Assembly (NCBI RefSeq): GCF_003259745.1
Contig: NZ_QLMC01000001.1
Location: 496,001-560,000, forward strand
Direction of reading: 5' to 3'
Source: Larkinella arboricola
GTDB taxonomy: Bacteria; Bacteroidota; Bacteroidia; Cytophagales; Spirosomataceae
DNA: 64,000 nucleotides
The position numbers and the translations under genes were made by a program. Numbering within the stretch: the stretch's first letter is position 1; every line of letters begins with the position of its first letter. Shown piece by piece: positions 19,101-26,789 of this stretch. The notes beneath the pieces are model-generated. The model did no database searches, was not told where the DNA came from, and saw only the letters and a program-made list of their open reading frames with translations.

Positions 19101-19556
19101 GGCTTAGGCGATCCGAATACCGCTCGGGGCTATTTCGAGCGGGCTTCGGTGGGGCTGGAAGCGCCGGTTCAGGCCGTTTTTTACAACGATCAGCAGCCGG
19201 ACAAACTGTTTTACCAGGGGTTGGCTCGCAAAAAGCTCGGTCAGCACGAGCGGGCGGAATCGCTTTTCAATCGCCTGATCGAGTACGGCCAGATGCACCG
19301 AAATGATACGATCAAGATCGACTATTTTGCTGTTTCGCTGCCCGACCTGCTGGTGTTTGACGCCGACCTGAACGAGCGCAACCGCATTCACTGCGATTAC
19401 CTCATGGGGTTGGGGTATCTGGGGTTGGGCAACGGGCATACGCAGCGGGCTATCGACTGTTTTGATCGGGTGCTGGCGCTGGATGGGACCCACCAGGGCG
19501 CGGCCCTGCACAAGAAAATGGTCCAGTTTCTGGCACTGCCGGAAATGTCGGGTTAG
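16191..19556 (+). CDS. DUF5107 domain protein with C-terminal tetratricopeptide repeats
   Basis: The 1121-residue protein has no signal peptide. Residues about 35-330 form a DUF5107 domain (LKIMVLPQLGGRIQMAYDK, LTGPWISGGIEFNWPQHHRPS), a galactose-mutarotase-like beta-sandwich of unknown activity. From about residue 455 to the C-terminus there is a long run of TPR-type helical hairpins (GLWLLRRGQIARAEPYFRRA, YYNLGLCLQLLGRDAEAYDAF, FRNLSLAYYNKRHQPDRARTAL). Proteins of this build sit beside sugar transporters and glycosidases in Bacteroidota and Actinobacteria, and a role in carbohydrate processing or sensing is inferred. It follows the GH2 gene in the same operon. Its stop overlaps the stop of the convergent AraC-type gene by four bases. 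Confidence 0.88.
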   Translation: MDLQEVNVWEESVIIPTYGVGAPEKNPMFLEKRVYQGSSGVVYPNAVIEKIDDHKEDRAYQAVFLENQYLKIMVLPQLGGRIQMAYDKIKNRHFIYYNGVIKPALVGLTGPWISGGIEFNWPQHHRPSTFEPVDYTTEAHPDGSKTVWVSEVERMFHTKGMAGFRLYPDKAYLEIQGVLYNRTPMPQTFLWWANPAVKVNDHYQSVFPPDVYAVYDHGRRDVSSFPIARGTYYKVDYSPGTDISRYKNIPVPTSYMAVASKYDFMGGYEHDSRGGLLHVADHHLSPGKKQWTWGNGEFGYAWDRNLTDEDGPYIELMTGVFTDNQPDFSWIMPNEERQFTQYFMPYSEIGLVKNATKEAAVNLEWTEETVRVGVYATAVYPGAIVRLTQDEEVVFEQTVDLTPEQPFFYEVSQPIEKPASLSVSVETADGIELVTYQPEEPIEQAIPEPAQAAKDPAEVENNEQLYLTGLHIEQYRHATYAATDYYEEALRRDPGDVRCNNAMGLWLLRRGQIARAEPYFRRAIQTLTQRNPNPYDGEPYYNLGLCLQLLGRDAEAYDAFYKATWNAAWQDTSFLELARVATRRKTYDKALKLVEQSLIRKWHGHSARHLKAALLRKTGRTAEALRLIDDTLAIDRFHFGCLFEKSLIEQADNPLKAAQTRRELNELMRFYVHNYLAYALDYSRAGLYDEAIALLTELLASGQPVYPMVYYFLAYFHHQLGDAQTAREYLKKATEASPDFVFPNRLEELQVLQWATSQTDDNQSINHAHTWYFLGNFWYANRQYDEAIAAWERSVNLKDTFPTVFRNLSLAYYNKRHQPDRARTALETAFALDPMDARVLMELDQLYKKLNHPPAERLALLEKHLTVTEQRDDLYLERITLYNQLGNHQKARDLLASRQFHPWEGGEGKVVGQYLICHLELAKQALQNADYAEALTLLEAAETYPPNLGEGKLFGVHEPDLFYLKGLAYEGLGDPNTARGYFERASVGLEAPVQAVFYNDQQPDKLFYQGLARKKLGQHERAESLFNRLIEYGQMHRNDTIKIDYFAVSLPDLLVFDADLNERNRIHCDYLMGLGYLGLGNGHTQRAIDCFDRVLALDGTHQGAALHKKMVQFLALPEMSG

Positions 19557-20449
19557 GCTTTCCGGCGCTGGCGGAAGTCGCGGGGCGACACGCCCATGAT
19601 GTGCGAGAAAACCCGGCTGAAATGATAGGGGTCGCCATAGCCGATCTGGTAGGCCACTTCCTTGATCCGGAACCGGGTGTTTTCGAGTAGGCGGCAGGCT
19701 TCCTGAATCTTTAAAAAAGTAAAAAAGTTGATGGGCGCACTTTGCACCTTAGCCCGAAAAACCGCCGAGTAATGCGAAGCCGACATACCCGCCACCTGGG
19801 CCAGTTCTTCCAGACTCAGCGACTTGCTCAGGTTTTCTTTCATGAACGTGATGGTCCGGCTGATGGGGTCACTTTCCGGCTGGGCGAGCGGGCTAGGGTT
19901 GTAAACCGCGTTGTTGAACGTCGCCAGAAAGCGTGACAAACTGCTGTTGGCGTAAATAACATTGTCCAGGTTAAACGACATTTCAACGTGCGCCAGAATA
20001 TCGTCAAACAATTGAAAACGTTCGGGTTGGGGCGACACGGTAACCGGGGCGAAGTCCTGACCCGGCCTATCGTGGCCCGACTTTAAAAAATCCAGAAAAT
20101 GATGCGCACGCGAACCCGTAAAATGCAGCCAGTAAATCGTCCAGGGATTCCGGGCGTCGGTGCCGTAGCGGTGGGCCAGCTCAGCGGGCAGAATAAACAT
20201 CTGGTTGGGCTTGACGCTATATTTCTGGTCGTTAAGAAGATACCAGCCTTCGCCCTGGACGCAGTAAATCAGAATGTGTTGCGGGCTGCCCTTCCGGCGT
20301 TCGCGGTCGTGAAAAGCGGCTTTCGGGTAATAACCGATATCGGTAATGTACAACGATTCGCAAAGCGGATGAACGGCAATCTGTTTTTGCAGGTCGCTGG
20401 GCAAAACGCAACTACGCTGTCCGGCAAAGCCTTCTTTCTTCTTGATCAT
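19553..20449 (-). CDS. AraC family transcriptional regulator
   Basis: The 298-residue protein has an N-terminal cupin-like sensing domain (ILIYCVQGEGWYLLNDQKY, PNQMFILPAELAHRYGTD) of the arabinose-binding type. The C-terminus, about residues 190-295, is an AraC double helix-turn-helix (SLEELAQVAGMSASHYSAVFRA, RIKEVAYQIGYGDPYHFSRVF). Such proteins bind a sugar and activate nearby catabolic genes. I start at 20449 (MIKKKEG); a longer frame reading back to 20572 would cross the divergent symporter start and looks spurious. It is divergent from the MFS sugar porter with about 100 bases between starts, and convergent with the DUF5107 gene. It probably controls the symporter, and possibly the GH2/DUF5107 operon. 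Confidence 0.92.
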   Translation of the reverse strand: MIKKKEGFAGQRSCVLPSDLQKQIAVHPLCESLYITDIGYYPKAAFHDRERRKGSPQHILIYCVQGEGWYLLNDQKYSVKPNQMFILPAELAHRYGTDARNPWTIYWLHFTGSRAHHFLDFLKSGHDRPGQDFAPVTVSPQPERFQLFDDILAHVEMSFNLDNVIYANSSLSRFLATFNNAVYNPSPLAQPESDPISRTITFMKENLSKSLSLEELAQVAGMSASHYSAVFRAKVQSAPINFFTFLKIQEACRLLENTRFRIKEVAYQIGYGDPYHFSRVFSHIMGVSPRDFRQRRKA

Positions 20450-20549
20450 GACGGTTTTTTCGCTGGGTTTGGGTAGGCACTGCCCCGTAAAAATACAGAA
20501 CCAACTCTTTTTCTTTCTAAACCCTATCGTTAATTCATTCCCAACCGTT
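20450..20549. promoter_or_regulatory. Divergent promoter region between araC-type regulator and sugar porter
   Basis: This 100-base gap separates the divergent starts of the AraC regulator (20449, minus) and the MFS porter (20550, plus). It must hold promoters for both and probably the regulator's operators. I see T-rich tracts but no clear TAnnTTTG box or obvious repeated half-sites. Confidence 0.5.
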
Positions 20550-21890
20550 ATGGCAACCAGCGGTCTCAACACCAGTTACATTTTCGGCATCGCCTTTATC
20601 TCGGCTCTGGGCGGCTACCTGTTCGGCTTTGATTTTGCCGTTATCTCGGGCGCGCTCCCCTTTCTGCGTACTAATTTTGGGCTGACGGCCTGGTGGGAGG
20701 GCTTTCTGACGGGTTCGCTGGCGCTGGGCTGCATGGTGGGCTGTGTGCTGGCGGGTAATCTGGCCGACCGCTACGGGCGCAAACCCGGCCTGATGGTGGC
20801 GGCCCTAATTTTCGCGCTGTCCTCTATTGGCATGGCCCTCTCCGGAACCTTGTCCGTCTTCATCGCCATGCGGTTTTTTGCTGGTATTGGCGTCGGTATG
20901 GCCTCTACCCTCAGCCCTTTGTATATCGCCGAAATCTCGCCCGCCGAAGTCCGGGGCCGCAATGTGTCCATCAACCAGTTGACCATTGTTATCGGTATTC
21001 TCGTGACCAATCTGGTGAATTACAGCCTGGCCGACAGCGGTCCCGATGCCTGGCGTTGGATGTTCGGGCTGGGGGCGGTGCCGTCGCTCGGCTTTCTGGT
21101 GGGCGTGTTCTGGCTTCCCGAAAGTCCGCGCTGGCTGGTACAGACGGGCAGAGTAGGCGAGGGCGAAACCATTTTACGCCGGATTGGCGGAGAATCGTTT
21201 GTCCAGCAAACGGTTACGGCGATTAATCGATCTATGGAAGGGAGCCATAAACCTTCCTTGCAAATGCTGTGGGAAAAAAGCGTCCGTCCGGCGGTTTTTG
21301 TGGGCATGGGGCTGGCGGTGCTGCAACAATTGTGCGGAATCAACGTGGTGTTTAACTATACTTCCACGATTTTCGAAACCGTCGGGGCCAATCTGGACCG
21401 TCAACTTTTTGAAACCGTTGCGATTGGGGCGGTTAATCTGGTGTTTACGCTGGTGGCGATGTGGCAGGTTGATAAGCTGGGCCGCAAACCGTTGATGCTC
21501 ATCGGTACGCTCGGCCTGGCGGTGCTGTACGTCGTGATTGCGACGCTGCTGAAAACCGGCGCGTCGTCGGGGCTGCTGTCGGTGTTTGTGCTTCTGGCGA
21601 TCAGCGTGTATGCTACGTCGCTGGCCCCCATCACCTGGGTTCTGATCTCGGAGATTTTCCCGAACCGAGTCCGGGGGCTGGCCCTTTCGGTGGCCGTACT
21701 GGCGCTCTGGGGCTCGTATTTTGTCCTGGTCTTCACATTCCCGATTCTGGCCGAATGGCTGGGAACCTACGGTCCGTTCTGGCTGTATGCACTGATTTGT
21801 CTGCTGGGCTTCTGGTTTGTCCGGCGGAACGTCTACGAAACGAAAGGCAGAACGCTTGAGGAACTGGAAGGGACGTTTGTGGGACATTGA
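20550..21890 (+). CDS. MFS sugar porter (sugar:proton symporter)
   Basis: The 446-residue protein has 12 predicted membrane helices and the sugar porter signatures of the major facilitator superfamily. These include GYLFGFDFAVISGAL in helix 1, LADRYGRKPGL between helices 2 and 3, LYIAEISPAEVRGR, WLPESPRWL after helix 6, QQLCGINVVFNYTSTIF in helix 7 and DKLGRKPLML between helices 8 and 9. It should import a monosaccharide across the inner membrane, as XylE and GalP do. ATG 20550 is chosen because residues from there match the expected N-terminus (TSYIFGIAFISALGGYLFG); an ATG at 20442 would overlap the divergent regulator gene. The specific sugar is unknown. Confidence 0.93.
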   Translation: MATSGLNTSYIFGIAFISALGGYLFGFDFAVISGALPFLRTNFGLTAWWEGFLTGSLALGCMVGCVLAGNLADRYGRKPGLMVAALIFALSSIGMALSGTLSVFIAMRFFAGIGVGMASTLSPLYIAEISPAEVRGRNVSINQLTIVIGILVTNLVNYSLADSGPDAWRWMFGLGAVPSLGFLVGVFWLPESPRWLVQTGRVGEGETILRRIGGESFVQQTVTAINRSMEGSHKPSLQMLWEKSVRPAVFVGMGLAVLQQLCGINVVFNYTSTIFETVGANLDRQLFETVAIGAVNLVFTLVAMWQVDKLGRKPLMLIGTLGLAVLYVVIATLLKTGASSGLLSVFVLLAISVYATSLAPITWVLISEIFPNRVRGLALSVAVLALWGSYFVLVFTFPILAEWLGTYGPFWLYALICLLGFWFVRRNVYETKGRTLEELEGTFVGH

Positions 21891-21959
21891 AACCGTAAGA
21901 TTATCCATCTTAATCAAAATTACGGCTATTGATTTAGCGAAAGCCGCCCGTAACCTTTG

Positions 21960-21967
21960 TATTTTTG
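21960..21967 (+). promoter_or_regulatory. Possible Bacteroidota -7 box upstream of the second susC
   Basis: TATTTTTG matches the Bacteroidota sigma-A -7 consensus TAnnTTTG. It lies about 95 bases before the susC ATG at 22063, which would give a leader of roughly 85-90 bases. No convincing -33 TTTG is seen at the usual distance. Confidence 0.35.
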
Positions 21968-22062
21968 GAATTAAGCAAATAATGATTTGGATTTTACCGC
22001 ACCAACTGGCTACTTTAATTATTAATTCCTAAATCTTAACTAAACCCTTAGCTCTTTCTTTT

Positions 22063-25000
22063 ATGCACTTTTATTTACGGTGTCTGCAAACGGCCGTGGT
22101 GTTGGTTTGCTTTACGCTCACCGCCTTTGCCCAGAACGCGATCAGGGGGCGGGTTACGGACGAGCGAAACGAAGGGATACCCGGCGCAACGATCACCATC
22201 AAAGGCACAACCCGGGGCACAACAACCGATGCAGCTGGGGCGTTTCAGCTCAACGCCAGCCCGAACGAAACGCTGGTTTTCAGCTATGTAGGCTACACCA
22301 CGCAGGAAGTGGTTGTCGGTAGCCAGACCAACCTGACTATCCGAATGGCAGCCGACACCCGCAGTCTGGAAGAGGTGGTGGTCGTGGGGTATGGAACGGT
22401 TCGGAAGAGCGATTTGACCGGTTCGGTATCCACGATCAAAGCCGATGCCATTAAGGAAATGCCCGTCATTTCGGTCGATCAGGCCATTCAGTCGCGGGCG
22501 CCGGGGGTGCAGGTGACGCAGAGTTCATCGGCACCGGGGGGCGGTATTTCCATTCGGGTGCGGGGCGCCAACTCCATCAACAGCGGAAGTGAGCCGCTTT
22601 ACGTGATTGACGGTTTTCCGATGTATCCCGACAACGGCGCGATGGGAACATCGGGTAACCGGCAGGCCAGCAACGCGATGGCGACGATAAACCCCAACGA
22701 AATTGAATCCATCGAAATCCTGAAAGATGCCTCCGCAACCTCCATCTACGGTTCGCGCGGTTCCAACGGCGTGGTACTGATTACGACCAAACGCGGGAAG
22801 GAAGGCGCCAGCCGGGTAGACTACGAAGGTTCGTATTCGATTCAGCAGATTGCCCGGCCCATTGAGGTGCTGAACGGTGCCGATTACGCGCGCTATCTGA
22901 ACATTCTGGAACGTAGCCAGGGCGGTAGTCCGCGCTATACCGATGCGCAAATCAATCAGATCGGCGCAGGCACAAACTGGATGGATGCCATTACGCGGAC
23001 CGGTGCCCTCTCCAATCACCAGCTTTCGTTTACGGGCGGGACGAAAGGAATGCGGTACGCCTTTGTGGGCAACTATCTGAGCAATCCGGGGATTGTCAAA
23101 AACACGTTCTTCAAGCGGTACGGCTTTCGCCTGAATCTGGATAATGATTTTCTGAACGGGCGGGCCACGCTGAGCAATAGCTGGTCGTATAACCGTACGG
23201 GGAGCAGCAACGTCGCCACTGATCGCGGTGGTCCGGGCGGGATTATCATTACGGCCCTGGGGCTGGACCCCACCGTGGCCATTTACGACCAGAACGGCAA
23301 TTACAACTACCCCAGCTACGACCAGCGTTTCAACATCAACCCGCTGGCCGAGGCCCAGGAAGGCTACGACCGGGACAACATCAACCGCCTGTTCGGAACA
23401 ACGGCTTTAACGATCAATCTTCTGGAGGGATTGAAATTCCGGACCAGTCTGGGGGCCGATGTCGTAACCGCCGAGCGCACTACGTTTTACAACAACTACA
23501 CCTACACAGGTCGGCAGTATGCGCGGCAACTGGAGCGCGCCAACCGCAACGTCAGCAGCATTCTGAACGAAAACATCCTCAGTTACAACAAGCAAATCCG
23601 CCCGGGCCACAACCTGGACGTTACGCTGGGGTACACGTATCAGAAGGAAAGCAACAAACTCAATTCGGCTTCCACGCGTGGACTGCCCTCCGATGATCCA
23701 TTTTCGGTAAACATGCAGAATGGGAGTCGCCCGCAGGTGCCTAACTCCGGGCGGCTTGACTGGACGCTGGAATCGTTTCTGGGCCGGGTCAACTACAACC
23801 TCAAAGACCGGTATTTGCTGACGGTTACGGTTCGGCGCGATGGTTCGTCCAAATTCGGGCCCAGTAACAAATGGGCCAATTTCCCCTCGGCGGCTTTGGG
23901 CTGGCGGGTGGTCAACGAAGGGTTCTTCCAGAATTCGGGGTTGAGCAAGGTGTTCGATGATTTCAAATTCCGGGCCAGCTACGGCTTAACGGGGAACTCG
24001 CAGATTCCGGTGTACCGGTCGCTGGCGGGTCTGGTGCCGTACAACTACGTGCTGGGTGGTACGCTGGTGGCGGGTTACGGCCCGAACCGGATTGCCAACC
24101 CCGACCTCAAATGGGAAAGCACGGCCATGCTGAACCTGGGTCTGGACCTATCGCTGCTGAACAACCGTCTGTCGATGACCTTCGACGTGTTCAACAACAA
24201 AACCACGGACCTGCTACTGGACGTTTCGATTCCGCAGAGCACGGGTTTCAGCACGATCATGCTCAATTCCGGCTCGCTGTCCAACAAGGGTTTCGAGTTT
24301 TCGACGAATTACAAAATCCTCAACGGTTCTGACTGGAAGTGGGACGTGAGCGGTAATATTTCGGTCCTGCGCAACGAGATTCTGGATCTGGGTCAGAGCA
24401 CGCCCTTCTTCGCCAACAGCACGAGCGGCCACCTGGGCGTTTTCGGTAGCTGGGTCGAAGAAGGCAACGCGATTGGCGTCTGGAAGGGCTTCAAATACGT
24501 TGGCCTGTTCCAGACCGACGACGAAGGCAAAAGCTTCGCGGCCCGTGCCGGTTATCCCAAATACGAGGACGTGAACGGCGACGGCAAATACACCGCCGAC
24601 GACTATGTAAACATCGGCAACCCGAACCCGAAATTTACCTGGGGCCTGAATTCGAGCGTCAAGTTTAAAAACTTCGATTTCTCTATCTTCTTCCGCGGTG
24701 TTCACGGCAACGATGTTCGCAACCTGCAACAGTCGGAGATGGGCGACGGTGTTCAGAAAATCAACCAGATTGGTAACATCCTGACCGATTCCTGGACACC
24801 CGAAAATCCGGGAGCGAGTCGGCCCGTGATCGATGGTCGCCGGGATTTCATTTCCTTCCGCCGGTCGTCGTTTTTCATTCAGGACGGTTCGTTTATCCGG
24901 CTGCAAAACCTGGCGCTGGGCTACAATCTGCCGCTGAATACCAAGTACATCCGCAGCGCCCGGATTTACGCCAGCGGCCAGAACCTGTTCCTGATTACCA

Positions 25001-25122
25001 AGTACAAAGGCTTCGATCCGGAGGTGAACAACCAGGGCCAGAACAACCTCAACCGGGGGGATGATTACGATGCCTATCCGCGCGCCCGGATGTTTACGGT
25101 GGGCGTTAACCTTGGTCTGTAA
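22063..25122 (+). CDS. SusC/RagA family TonB-linked outer-membrane transporter without STN domain
   Basis: The 1019-residue protein has a signal peptide (TAVVLVCFTLTAFAQ) and a carboxypeptidase-regulatory-like domain at about residues 25-100 (IRGRVTDERNEGIPGATITI, GTTTDAAGAFQLN). The TonB box region EEVVVVGYGT is at 103-112, followed by the plug (SRAPGVQVTQSSSAPGG, PLYVIDGFPMYP, SIYGSRGSNGVVLITTK) and a barrel. The mature N-terminus goes straight to the sandwich domain, so it lacks the STN module that talks to FecR. There is no sigma/FecR pair upstream, so it must be regulated in another way; the AraC/MFS pair just upstream is one candidate. The substrate is unknown. SusD follows 31 bases later. 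Confidence 0.95.
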   Translation: MHFYLRCLQTAVVLVCFTLTAFAQNAIRGRVTDERNEGIPGATITIKGTTRGTTTDAAGAFQLNASPNETLVFSYVGYTTQEVVVGSQTNLTIRMAADTRSLEEVVVVGYGTVRKSDLTGSVSTIKADAIKEMPVISVDQAIQSRAPGVQVTQSSSAPGGGISIRVRGANSINSGSEPLYVIDGFPMYPDNGAMGTSGNRQASNAMATINPNEIESIEILKDASATSIYGSRGSNGVVLITTKRGKEGASRVDYEGSYSIQQIARPIEVLNGADYARYLNILERSQGGSPRYTDAQINQIGAGTNWMDAITRTGALSNHQLSFTGGTKGMRYAFVGNYLSNPGIVKNTFFKRYGFRLNLDNDFLNGRATLSNSWSYNRTGSSNVATDRGGPGGIIITALGLDPTVAIYDQNGNYNYPSYDQRFNINPLAEAQEGYDRDNINRLFGTTALTINLLEGLKFRTSLGADVVTAERTTFYNNYTYTGRQYARQLERANRNVSSILNENILSYNKQIRPGHNLDVTLGYTYQKESNKLNSASTRGLPSDDPFSVNMQNGSRPQVPNSGRLDWTLESFLGRVNYNLKDRYLLTVTVRRDGSSKFGPSNKWANFPSAALGWRVVNEGFFQNSGLSKVFDDFKFRASYGLTGNSQIPVYRSLAGLVPYNYVLGGTLVAGYGPNRIANPDLKWESTAMLNLGLDLSLLNNRLSMTFDVFNNKTTDLLLDVSIPQSTGFSTIMLNSGSLSNKGFEFSTNYKILNGSDWKWDVSGNISVLRNEILDLGQSTPFFANSTSGHLGVFGSWVEEGNAIGVWKGFKYVGLFQTDDEGKSFAARAGYPKYEDVNGDGKYTADDYVNIGNPNPKFTWGLNSSVKFKNFDFSIFFRGVHGNDVRNLQQSEMGDGVQKINQIGNILTDSWTPENPGASRPVIDGRRDFISFRRSSFFIQDGSFIRLQNLALGYNLPLNTKYIRSARIYASGQNLFLITKYKGFDPEVNNQGQNNLNRGDDYDAYPRARMFTVGVNLGL

Positions 25123-25153
25123 TTCCGCTAACCCTTCAATTGTAAAAAGACAC

Positions 25154-26719
25154 ATGAACCTGATACATTCAACCCGACTCAAATCCCTGCTGCTGGTGTC
25201 GTTCCTGGCTGCGGGCGTGGGCTGTTCGGACTTAAAGGAAACCCCCGATTTTATCAATCCCGATACCTTTTACAAAACCGCCAACGAACTGCAACTCGGC
25301 ATCAACGGTATTTACGACGATCTAAACTCCGGTTATTCCGGTTATTTCTACGACCGCTACGTGTTTGAGTGTCTGACGGGCGACCAGATTGGCTGGGAAA
25401 AAGGGCCGCTGCAATACAATCTGGGTAACGTCAGCACCGCCGACGAGTACATCGAAGCGTACTGGCAGATCAGTTACCGTTCCATCAACCGGGCCAATGC
25501 CGCCATCGAAATTGCCGACGCCATGCAGGACCCCGCCAACGACGCGCTGGTGAAACGGCTGAAAGCGGAAGCGCAGTTTCTGCGGGCCTTTTACTACTAC
25601 GGTTTGCTGATCTATTTCGACAACCCTCCGCTGACCGTCAAATCGACCAAAGGCATCAGTGAACTGCCCTCGAACGCGGGTGGCAAACGCGCCGTGATCG
25701 ACCAGATTTACGCCGACGCCAAAGCCGCTGCGGAGGTGTTGCCCGCTTCGTACACGGGTGCTGACGCCGGGCGGGCCACCAAATGGGCGGCCAAAGCCAT
25801 TCTGATGAAAACCCAGCTGTGGGACGAAAAATGGGCCGACGCCAAAGCCACCGCCGAGGACATCATCAACAACAGCGGTTTGCAATTATTCGAAAACTTC
25901 GGCTACAACTTCGACCTGGCGCACGAGAATCAGGGCGAACGGCTTTTCGAAGCGCAGGTGTCAGCCGGTGCCAACGCCAGCGAATGGAACGTGCATTCGG
26001 CGCACTTCAACCCCGAAGATTATCCCAGCGAGCTGGGCGGTGCGGGCTGGAGCTGGCTGAGTGCTACGCAGGAGTTCCGGGCTTCGTACGATCCGAAGGA
26101 CAAACGCATTGATGCCACCTTCATCGAATCGTATCCGACGGGCCGGTTTGGCAAGGTAGACGGCCAGTACCCGATTGTAAAGTGGAGCCCGAATGCAGAT
26201 TTCAACCTGTCCCGGTTTGGCGGTGTAGTGAAGGCCGACGCCAACCCAAAAGATCCTTCGCAGTTGATTTTCGGGAAAGCCTGGGCCGGGAAGCTCGTGG
26301 AGTTGGGCATCAACTATAACAATACCGAAAAGAATACGATCTATCTGCGGCTGGCCGACATTCTGCTGGGCCATTCCGAAGCCTGTAACGAGAGCAATTC
26401 GGGCGACAAACTCATGGGTATCAACAAGGTGCGGGTCCGGGCCGGTCTGGCACCCCTGAGTGGCCTGAACCAGTCAGCGCTGCGCGATGCCATCATTAAG
26501 GAACGGGAGCAGGAGTTTGTTTTCGAGCAGGTGATGTACCCGGAATTACGCCGGAAAAGCAAGTTTGGCGGGCAGCCGGATTACCTCGGCGACCACATTA
26601 AGCACTACATCACCAAGTACAACGTGGGCCGCACACTCAAGGCCCGCGATTACGTACTGCCGATGCCGCTGAAGGAAATTCAGGGCAACCCGAACGTAAC
26701 GCAGAATCCGGGATGGTAA
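25154..26719 (+). CDS. SusD/RagB family nutrient-binding outer-membrane lipoprotein
   Basis: The 521-residue lipoprotein has a long basic N-region and a lipobox ending at Cys24 (LAAGVGCSDLKE). SusD marks are PDTFYKTANELQLGINGIYDDL, RLKAEAQFLRAFYYYGLLIYF, IYLRLADILLGHSEACNES and REQEFVFEQVMYPELRRKSKFGG, ending in LPMPLKEIQGNPNVTQNPGW. It pairs with the SusC upstream for surface capture of ligand. ATG 25154 is preferred; the frame is open further upstream but that would overlap the susC end and bury the signal peptide. An intrinsic terminator follows 16 bases after the stop. Confidence 0.95.
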   Translation: MNLIHSTRLKSLLLVSFLAAGVGCSDLKETPDFINPDTFYKTANELQLGINGIYDDLNSGYSGYFYDRYVFECLTGDQIGWEKGPLQYNLGNVSTADEYIEAYWQISYRSINRANAAIEIADAMQDPANDALVKRLKAEAQFLRAFYYYGLLIYFDNPPLTVKSTKGISELPSNAGGKRAVIDQIYADAKAAAEVLPASYTGADAGRATKWAAKAILMKTQLWDEKWADAKATAEDIINNSGLQLFENFGYNFDLAHENQGERLFEAQVSAGANASEWNVHSAHFNPEDYPSELGGAGWSWLSATQEFRASYDPKDKRIDATFIESYPTGRFGKVDGQYPIVKWSPNADFNLSRFGGVVKADANPKDPSQLIFGKAWAGKLVELGINYNNTEKNTIYLRLADILLGHSEACNESNSGDKLMGINKVRVRAGLAPLSGLNQSALRDAIIKEREQEFVFEQVMYPELRRKSKFGGQPDYLGDHIKHYITKYNVGRTLKARDYVLPMPLKEIQGNPNVTQNPGW

Positions 26720-26734
26720 CCGCAATCAGCATCA

Positions 26735-26761
26735 GAAAGGGGCTTTCACGAGCCCTTTTTT
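26735..26761 (+). terminator. Intrinsic terminator of the second susCD operon
   Basis: A stem formed by AAAGGGGCT and AGCCCTTTT around the loop TTCACG runs into six T. It is 16 bases after the susD stop and ends before ATG 26790 of the next gene, which supports that start for the lipoprotein. Confidence 0.85.
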
Positions 26762-26789
26762 GATGCCGTTTTTTAGCGATCTTTCTTCT

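Noticed and set aside
20442-20549. Longer N-terminus for the sugar porter starting at 20442
   Set aside because: It would overlap the divergent regulator start and add residues unlike sugar porters; ATG 20550 gives the family-typical start.
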